Assembly: GCA_964036665.1 (NCBI GenBank)
Contig: OZ038527.1
Location: 24,451,901 to 24,515,900, forward strand
Source of the DNA: Gordius sp. MW1
Lineage: Eukaryota; Nematomorpha; Gordioida; Gordea; Gordiidae
Direction: 5' to 3'
DNA length: 64,000 nucleotides
Shown: one piece after another, positions 58,101-64,000 of the stretch
Layout: each line of letters starts with the position of its first letter
Numbering within the stretch: position 1 is the stretch's first letter
The notes under the pieces: model-generated
What the model was told of the DNA's origin: nothing
What the model saw: the letters and a program-made list of their open reading frames with translations, nothing else
Databases searched by the model: none
Made by a program: the position numbers and the translations under genes

Positions 58101-59644
58101 GTCGTTAATATAGTCAAAAACGAGAAGGGTCAAACCTTATTCAGGATTCAAAAAGGATGGCAAATGGCGAAGTATATCCGGTGTAATGTGCGACAAGAAA
58201 ATGCCAATATGGTTGAAGAGCAAAGCTTACAAATCCATCGTTAGGCCGGGGTTACTCAATGGAAGTGAAACATGGGCATTAAACACCACGAAAGAAAAGC
58301 GATTACAAGCCACGGAGATGAGAATGATACGGTGGAGTTTGAGGTATACTAAGTTCGACCATATTACATATGACTTTCTTATGACAAAAATGGGTAACCA
58401 ATGGCAGACATGATTAACGAAATTGGGCTAAGGTGCGGGGGCATTTACTAAGATGGGAAACGAATGATGATATCGAAAAGTACGAGGCATGGGTACCGAG
58501 AAAGAGAGGGTGCCACGTGGAAAGGGCAAATCGATAAAGTTATTAAGTTCAATAAGATTAATCAAGACATGGCACTTACCCGATCAGGATGGAAGAAACT
58601 CCTCAAAACAAAACCCCACTGTGGGACCGAAGGTTTATTAATTTCATACCTTAAATTTTTATCAAAAAGAATTAATTCTTACATATTTTTTTACAAGAAA
58701 TAATATGCTTATATGTAATATTTAAATTGTGTACCGTGTTTAAAGGTTTATTATGGTGCGGGACGGTATAAATTTGGTTTATTTAAGGGATAAAAAATAA
58801 AAGCTGATAAAATTTTTTGTAATTATTTAAATTTTATTGTGTTTCGAAGAAGCAACAGGTCTTTTAAGAATGATTGCACACAGGACAAGCTATTTACTCA
58901 ACCCTGTTTTTAATTATTTTATATTTTAATTCAAAAATAGCTATTATAACTTTATAAATCTCAATATGTTAGCTAAAAATCAAATAATATTTAAAATAAT
59001 TAGAATGATCGACAGAATTATTGAGCATTATTACTTTCAATTGGTTTTTGTATAGCATAGGATCTTTTTTGTAGTGAAGTACTTTGTTGCACAGTTGAAA
59101 CGACAATATCTTCACTTAAAAATTAAACGCTATTAAATAATCTCAATTTTGTCTTTAAACAGATATATATTTTTAAGACTTTTATAAGATTGGACTAATA
59201 TCTGCCTAGATTTAACATTTTAGATCAATTATGACAAAAAATAATTGTTTAATTTGAATGTGTCCGTTTTTATATTTAATGCTTGGATTTTAAGCTTATT
59301 TAGATAAAACGAAATTGTTTTAAAAACATAAGCATTTTAAAGGAATCTTTGACTAGTATAAATAATTTTAAAAACATTACGTTTGATTTCAACATTCGCT
59401 TTCAATTTTGTTGATTGATTGAGTAAAGTATTCCAAAGGTCAGAAATTAAATTAATCGTCTATTACAAATTTTTATTTATAAAATAGTATGTAATTACTT
59501 CAAAGTTACTTCTTCCATCACTATCTTTACTATTTTTAATATCTTCGTATAACTTTTGAATTTGTTCCTCTATCAAACTTTCTTTAAAATCTATTTGGTT
59601 GTCCTGTAAGTTATTAGGTTCGCATCTTAATAACACCAGCAATT
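46160..59644 (-). CDS. TEX11: TEX11/SPO22/ZIP4-like meiotic TPR protein, 5' end not found
   Basis: Family role: TPR scaffold promoting meiotic crossovers and synapsis. Minus-strand exons: 59644-59499, 59459-59381, 59114-59035, 53016-52891, 52844-52764, 52334-52197, 51542-51428, 51051-50734, 50642-50557, 50509-50381, 50336-50103, 49875-49599, 49375-49308, 47643-47406, 47236-47087, 47050-46945, 46748-46160. Phases agree throughout, about 986 residues (family about 900-950). Landmarks: ISDLWNTLLNQS; SYNFSVDMFNMANYEECDYW; AKILYLNANCLLLW then DVIALIDEAN; GLAYKLKVQALL; TPR-like WFEKALSYYTLAIK; WNIGVEYN; and C-terminal WLMVKAWNLGI followed by ALKWCNIGLNIL, typical of TEX11. Start exon(s), and possibly one exon between 59035 and 53016, were not found. 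The intron 53017-59034 hosts an LTR-like repeat, an RLE-LINE and an APE-LINE. Confidence 0.85.
47644..49307. other. Long TEX11-like intron with a decayed repeat
   Basis: No exon seen. From about 48170 to 48420 a segment begins GGGGAGACCGGGGCTATCGT and contains GCCCCAGGGC and AGCGGGGCTATAATACCCTT, suggesting a decayed element with inverted GGGGC-type ends. A G-run lies at 48793-48805. Confidence 0.5.
53160..53700 (-). repeat. LTR-like repeat, solo copy
   Basis: Diverged counterpart of 4126-5235: GCGCGCCGGAGGGCGCGC palindrome, inverted ACCTACATTG/CAACGTAGGT arms, GGGGGTGTTAGCTAG, ACATGTGGCGG, AGGACCATAG...ACTTACACTAGG and the end ATAACAACATTAGTTG. No retroelement ORF adjoins it, so it reads as a solo copy in the TEX11-like intron. 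Confidence 0.45.
53929..54580 (+). mobile_element. Young 5'-truncated RLE-LINE with 38-bp target duplication
   Basis: The insertion starts inside the LINE ORF and ends in an A-run after ACCTAATAAAGATTTTTAAC. The 38 bp at 53891-53928 are repeated exactly at 54581-54618, the mark of target-primed insertion. The enclosed frame (53934-54485, 183 codons) is intact and carries CKNCKKQMDVWAHHPLHC, then RPDGTSTIPWDDG and WDFTCIDVF (endonuclease core). It is almost identical to 31842-32396, so the family was recently active. It lies in the TEX11-like intron, opposite to the gene. Confidence 0.9.
54619..56639. other. AT-rich intron sequence
   Basis: Part of the large TEX11-like intron. A minus-strand open stretch near 55233-55124 is noted under findings. 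Otherwise no coding signal. Confidence 0.5.
56640..57240 (+). mobile_element. APE-type LINE: endonuclease domain remnant
   Basis: Broken frames read, in order: a WNVGT-like start, DVAQMLKRRKVRIACLQETK, a GYKLFYSGSPNRRNGVGIVL segment, FFDSLEREIQELGQEE then a GDFNALIGK-like site, LGYAGNHGDYGHGLKNKEGE and DMAIVSTYF. This order (QETK...GVGI...D-N-IGK...GxHG.G..N.EG) is the apurinic-type endonuclease of RTE/CR1-like LINEs. Stops and frameshifts make it a pseudogene. A family D MITE follows directly. Confidence 0.75.
57325..57560. mobile_element. Family D MITE, copy D2, nested in the APE-LINE
   Basis: Shares with D1 the blocks AACTCCAGTTGCAAGCACGC, ACAGAGTTG and CTCGGTGCACGAGACAGTA..CTCATATAAA. 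Its own ends (TGTTAAAATGCTTATTTG at the left, GCATTTTAAAAACGTTAC at the right) are imperfectly inverted. It splits the endonuclease part of the LINE from the rest. Confidence 0.55.
57561..58650 (+). mobile_element. APE-type LINE: linker and C-terminal region, RT core deleted
   Basis: Broken frames continue with YMEAKRVAIRAVAKAKNA-like sequence (about 57948-58000), MYKLPKIREKKSRDVGVVNI (58053 on) and NEKGQTLF. They then jump, within a few codons and a frameshift, to RIQKGW, GVMCDKKMPIWLKSKAYK, SIVRPGLLNGSETWAL, ATEMRMIRWS and a final GWKKLL. In intact relatives the whole reverse-transcriptase palm lies between these two parts, so the palm has been removed by internal deletion. Confidence 0.7.
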
Positions 59645-60692
59645 CTTTAAGTTAAGATAAAAATGTTGTTTTTAATATAAATTTAATAAGTTATCAATAT
59701 TATTAATTCTTTTGGATATTATTTTATCGTAAAATCAAATTACTTTTTATATTATCGTGAATATTCATGGATAAATATAGCGCAGACGATATTTAAAATT
59801 ATTTCGACTTTCCTAAAATTATTTTGTAAATTATAAATGGGAAAGCTAATTTAGTAATTAATTTGACTTGATATAAATTATAAAATTTATTGAACTAAAC
59901 ATTATTGTAACATAAAGAGCGCTTCATTACTAAAATGCAATTATTTTATAAAAATAAAAAATGCTAACAATGCCTAATTTTTGTTAAATATGACCAAAGA
60001 TATTTTATTAAATTATTAAGTAATATGAGGTATACAAACATCCAACTTTTTTAAAAGCCCATCAAAATTATTTTACATTGCAAATTTGCGTTTGTTTTGA
60101 TAGATAGTTTTTAGTTATATAATTCCAGACAAAAAATTATAATTTTGATGAAGCCCCTTTGGAGGATAAATTTGTTTAAGCTTTCGTCCTCTTTTATTAT
60201 AACAAAGATGGAAAAAATATTTTTTAGTCAGATAAACATATTTTATAATAAAAAATAAAATGCGATATGACTAATGTCTAGAAGTTTTTACTTATTCAAA
60301 TCTCAATATTCAAATGTCTATGTTGTATTGAAATAATGTAACAAATCAGAGATGGATCCTTTCAGGGAATGGCTAAAGGAATTTTCTCCGAATACAACGC
60401 GAGTTTTGGGAAAAATATGGGAAATAACGGGAATTTAGGGGAATTAACGTTATAAATAAATGAATGTAGACAACTATTCAATAAAAAATGTTTAAAATAA
60501 AAATTTGTAAAAATTAAATGCTTATATAGCAATAATTAAAGTATAATGCGTGTATTTGTGAAAATAAATACATTTATTGCAAGCTTTATACATTGTAAAA
60601 TTGTTTTCTTAGTAACTTTAGCTTGAGCTAGTTAATTTTAAATGATAGTTTATAATAAAGTGTTACTGTATGTTATTTAAAAAATTAATAAC

Positions 60693-60887
60693 TTGTTAGA
60701 TTATTTAACTAACGGTGTCAACGATAACTTAGGTCCCGAGGGCAGCCAATTCCTAAAACAAATTTCAAAATATATAACCTCCATTACTCACGATCCCAAA
60801 GAATACTTTTTTATCAGGCAAAAGATCACAATGGAAATCGTTAAATCCAACACGATTTCCATACACGGATCAATGCCATCCGTTTAG
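60693..60887 (+). pseudogene. C-terminal fragment of another RLE-LINE ORF
   Basis: A 64-codon frame ending TAG, including DNLGPEGSQFLKQISKYI, HDPKEYFFIRQKITMEIV and SISIHGSMPS-like end. It parallels the final helices of the LINE ORF at 32230-32390 (FFKLMGKRSPEE.. LLRQKIGISIAKYN), with shared spacing and an RQK core, but it is a different subfamily. AATAAAAC follows at 60949. It could alternatively be a last exon of an unknown plus-strand gene, since TTGTTAG|ATTATT could serve as an acceptor. Confidence 0.45.
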
Positions 60888-61325
60888 TTATAGCGCGTTT
60901 TTATATTTTTTGTTCGTGTATATCATAATTATAATTATTTGTTTCTGAATAAAACTTTTAAAGCATCAAAAAAACAAAATTAAAATATTTATTTTTAATT
61001 TATAATAAAATGTTTATCAATACAACATCAATTTTAAAAATAATCAAAAAATTATGTTTTTCTTGGCGACAAACAGAGTTAATAAAAATTATTTTAAATT
61101 TTTATATCATTCATTTAAAGCTGATTGCTCAAAAAAATTGATTAACGCTTAGATGTCTCTGCAGTTTTATCCATAGACAAGATAGACTGCTCATCAACTT
61201 TAAAAGTGGAACAATATTCCGCCATTCCGAAATGTGCGCAAATAAAGAAAGGACATAAAGATTTAAGTAATTTTGGCTATTTTTTAAAGTGTTTTTAGAA
61301 CGTAATAAAAAAAATATTGAACTAG

Positions 61326-61757
61326 CATGGGCATAGCCAGGGAAGGGGGAGGGGGGGGGGAAGAATTATGTTTTGCCCCCCCCCCCCCCCATTTAATTTT
61401 GATTAATATCGACACTAATTAGCTAATTTACATGGAAAATTAAATTATTTCATTGAAAATAGATTTTAATATGAAACTACTTTTTGCGTTTGTATAGTCA
61501 TTCATTTATTTTCTATTTTACTAACAAATTCAGATGAAATTATAAATTATTTCGCAAAACAAATTGTAAGTTGTATATTTAGACAAAAAAATTGTTTAAT
61601 TTAAAAATTCATGAATATGATAATTTATATTGTAAAAATAAGATTAATTTAAAAATATAATTGAAGATAAATTATATCAAACTTTAATTGAGAGTCTGAC
61701 AAAAACAGAACCTAATTGCACCTCCCCCCCCCAATCCAAATTCTGGCTATGCCCATG
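61326..61757. mobile_element. Family B MITE, copy B9, expanded
   Basis: CATGGGCATAGCCAGG...TTCTGGCTATGCCCATG with a perfect 8-bp duplication TGAACTAG at 61318-61325 and 61758-61765. The interior is longer (432 bp) than the usual ~170 bp. Confidence 0.85.
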
Positions 61758-62470
61758 TGAACTAGATAAACATTAAAAACAGCATTTGCTAAATTTATAT
61801 TTTGCAAAATCCATAAAAATACTGTGTTGATTTAATGTTGAAGCAGTTTAGTGCCATCTGCAATTTATTAAATAAAACATTTTCTAATCTATCAACATAC
61901 GAGGATGGTCAACTCACATTTTCTGTTTTAACAATGAGGTACACTGCAGAAAGACATGAGTTAAATTGAAAATGGTGGATTTAATGGTACAAATTTTACA
62001 ATATGAAATATATGGCATGAGAAGTCTATGAGGTCTTTGGTTTTAACGTTAGTAAAGTGAGGAATGTGTATGTTTATACTAAAATGTGCCCAAAAATGCT
62101 AATTCATAATAAAACAATGTCTAGAGGTTATATTTAGATGTATGTTTAGTTTTATCTTCAATGTAATATATTCTGAAAATTTAGAAATAATTACGATAAA
62201 AACAAACATGGCTAAATTGTAAATTTATCTGCCATTCAATAGACGGCTCTTTTCTTTTCAAAAGTATTATAAGCTATCTCATATTTATCTATTTTATGTA
62301 CAAATATAATATTAAATAATTTTGGGTCTTTTAAAATTATACTAATGGAAAGAATAGACATTTCCGAATTAAACTTATCCTTTATACTGCCATTTACATT
62401 TTGAACTATATATTAATGTGAATTTTGCATTTATCTTTTAAGTGAATTTATAAAATAATTAGACTGAATA

Positions 62471-62795
62471 CAGTCGAAACTTCTTAATCGGATTATCGCA
62501 AAAATCTTTTAATCGCGAAGTTAACCGCCATTTTGTTTTTTTAAACGATAATATTAACAAAAACATCGTTTATTGACAAATCGCTTAATAGTACAATATC
62601 GGATATTCACAAACATTTTTGAGTCCTTAAATCAACCAGATAATTATATAACATATCGTTTTATTGCAAAGCGTAAGAAATGAATATTTAATATAATGTA
62701 CATATACTTTTATTTCCATCGTTTAATCGCGAAATATCGGTTAATCGCAAATTTTTTCAGGCCTAAGGCTTTGCAATTAAACGGTTTTGACTGTA
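62471..62795. mobile_element. pogo/Tigger-like MITE with TA duplication
   Basis: Ends CAGTCGAAACTTCTTAATCG and complement of CAGTCAAAACCGTTTAATTG, bordered by TA on both sides. The interior repeats TTAATCGCGAA/TTAATCGCAAA motifs. Typical of Tc1/mariner-pogo miniature elements. No ORF. Confidence 0.7.
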
Positions 62796-64000
62796 CAATG
62801 AATAGTTACCTCTTAGACTTTAATATCTCATAAATTTAGCTATCTATGATTGAAATTTTGTCGTTTGCCGCTCCAAATAATTTTTAGAAGTTTTTCTGCC
62901 CCTGCAAACCCCGGCTGCACTCATGCAATTTAATATTTATAAATATTTACTAATGCAATCCATATAAAAATACTATTGCCTAAATTAAAAAGAGGACAAT
63001 TTTTACAGCATATTAACTGTGCATGAGTAAGTTGGCGTTTAGCTAGGATTTTAGATCAACGTGTAAGAATGAATATGCATGTTCATTCATTTATAAACAA
63101 ATTTAATTAGTGCCCCAAAAGCGCTTCTGTACATTAGACGATTGACCTGTTAGGCGACAACCAATTAGGGTTAGGGTTATATTAATTGTATAATGTAATA
63201 TATATTATATTGTATTGTATTTAATCTGTTGTATAATATTTATTTTATTGTATTATATTTATGGTATTATATCATATTTATACTATATTATTTTAATTTT
63301 TAATTTGCATAATGATTATGTTGCAGTCACGTGTTCAATAATCGCGAACTGAAAAATCGCCTAATGAACCAGATTCCCCCAAAAGCCAATAAATATGGCT
63401 AAATGTTTATATGTGTAGTTCCACCTGATGTATACAAATTTAAAAATTCAAAATAAATAAGTTAGATATTAATATTTTTAAAGTAGTGAAAACAATATAG
63501 TTTACGATTAGAATAGGTAAGGATAGTATATATAACAAAATTAATATTAAAAATGTTATTTTAAGGCAATTTTTACTAAAATCATTTTTCTCTAGGGAAG
63601 TATCCTGGGAGGTAACGGTATTTTCCCTGGAAATTACTCCATATTTCCATCTCTAGGTGTGAATAATGATAAGCGTACTGTTTGATGTATTCAAACTACA
63701 AGGTGTGTGAATAATAATGCGCGTAATATTTAATGTTGACAAGGGCCATAAATTATTCAAATTTCACTTATGCTTCACTATTGGAATTAAGAACGTGTCC
63801 AGGGGGAGGCTAAGGCAACATGCAAGACCAAATTTAATAAAATTTAAATCAATAGCAAACTGGTAATTAATATTAAGTCATAATTAAAATGTTTCAAAAA
63901 ACAAAATGGAAGTTTCCGCCTAATCTATTTGTGATCCAATTTTTTGATTATAAATTAATAAAAGGTTAGACAATACGTCATTTTTTAGATTCATCATTAT

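Larger units (their letters stand above)
60350..63655. mobile_element. Possible large hAT-like remnant with AGAGATGGA ends
   Basis: The left end CAGAGATGGATCC and right end (complement) TAGAGATGGAAATATGG are inverted, and each is followed inward by GGGAA/TTCCC-rich sequence. No target duplication and no transposase seen; inside lie a LINE fragment, a family B copy and a pogo-like MITE. Weak. Confidence 0.3.
60950..64000. other. Right-hand AT-rich region without genes
   Basis: No exon seen. It holds family B copy B9, a pogo-like MITE and, at 63115-63390, sequence with repeated TTAGGCGAC/AATCGCCTAATGAACC motifs that looks like another decayed repeat next to a TATTG/TATTA-rich low-complexity tract (63185-63290). 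Confidence 0.5.

Overview
The window looks like nuclear DNA from an intron-rich invertebrate animal. It is strongly AT-rich and has GT-AG introns from about 36 nt to several kb. The protein families are metazoan in type (an alpha-carbonic anhydrase, PIK3C3/VPS34, a CK1 kinase, TEX11/SPO22), and decayed transposons of many classes fill most of the rest. The species cannot be named from sequence alone. No bacterial operons, CRISPR arrays or rRNA genes are visible.

Host genes, in order: (1) the 3' six exons of the class III PI3-kinase VPS34/PIK3C3, + strand, 5822-10667; (2) a casein kinase 1 gene, - strand, 18707-12354, convergent with VPS34 and carrying an unusual His/Asp-rich tail, with its N-lobe exons not found; (3) a four-exon alpha-carbonic anhydrase, + strand, 43375-45481; (4) a TEX11/SPO22/ZIP4-like meiotic TPR gene, - strand, 59644-46160, convergent with the carbonic anhydrase and containing several extremely short introns. 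These genes have unrelated roles (endosomal/autophagic lipid kinase, signalling kinase, CO2 hydration or a derivative, meiotic crossover); their adjacency implies no shared pathway.

The rest is a layered transposon landscape. Bases 1-5430 hold a head-to-head pair of LINE fragments with a restriction-like endonuclease (RLE) and a second retroelement remnant on the - strand. Three groups of short non-autonomous DNA elements recur, and I could pair their target-site duplications (TSDs): family A (hAT-like, 8-bp TSD, eight copies), family B (ends CATGGGCG...CGCCCATG, 8-bp TSD, nine copies), and family C (two copies, perfect 9-bp TSDs). Bases 33160-40985 are a nest: three copies of a 1.7-2.2 kb repeat (R1-R3) with tandem CCAATGG/CCATTGG hairpin units, ACGG microsatellites and a tRNA-like segment. 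R3 lies inside a hAT transposon that still keeps terminal repeats, a TSD and a transposase C-terminus. A Helitron-like element sits at 42062-42390. RLE-LINE copies lie at 30000-32480, 43007-43184 and 53929-54580; the last is flanked by a 38-bp TSD. An APE-type LINE whose reverse transcriptase core is deleted lies at 56640-58650.

All gene models come from reading splice sites and reading frame by eye, and family assignments come from remembered conserved motifs. No database search was possible.
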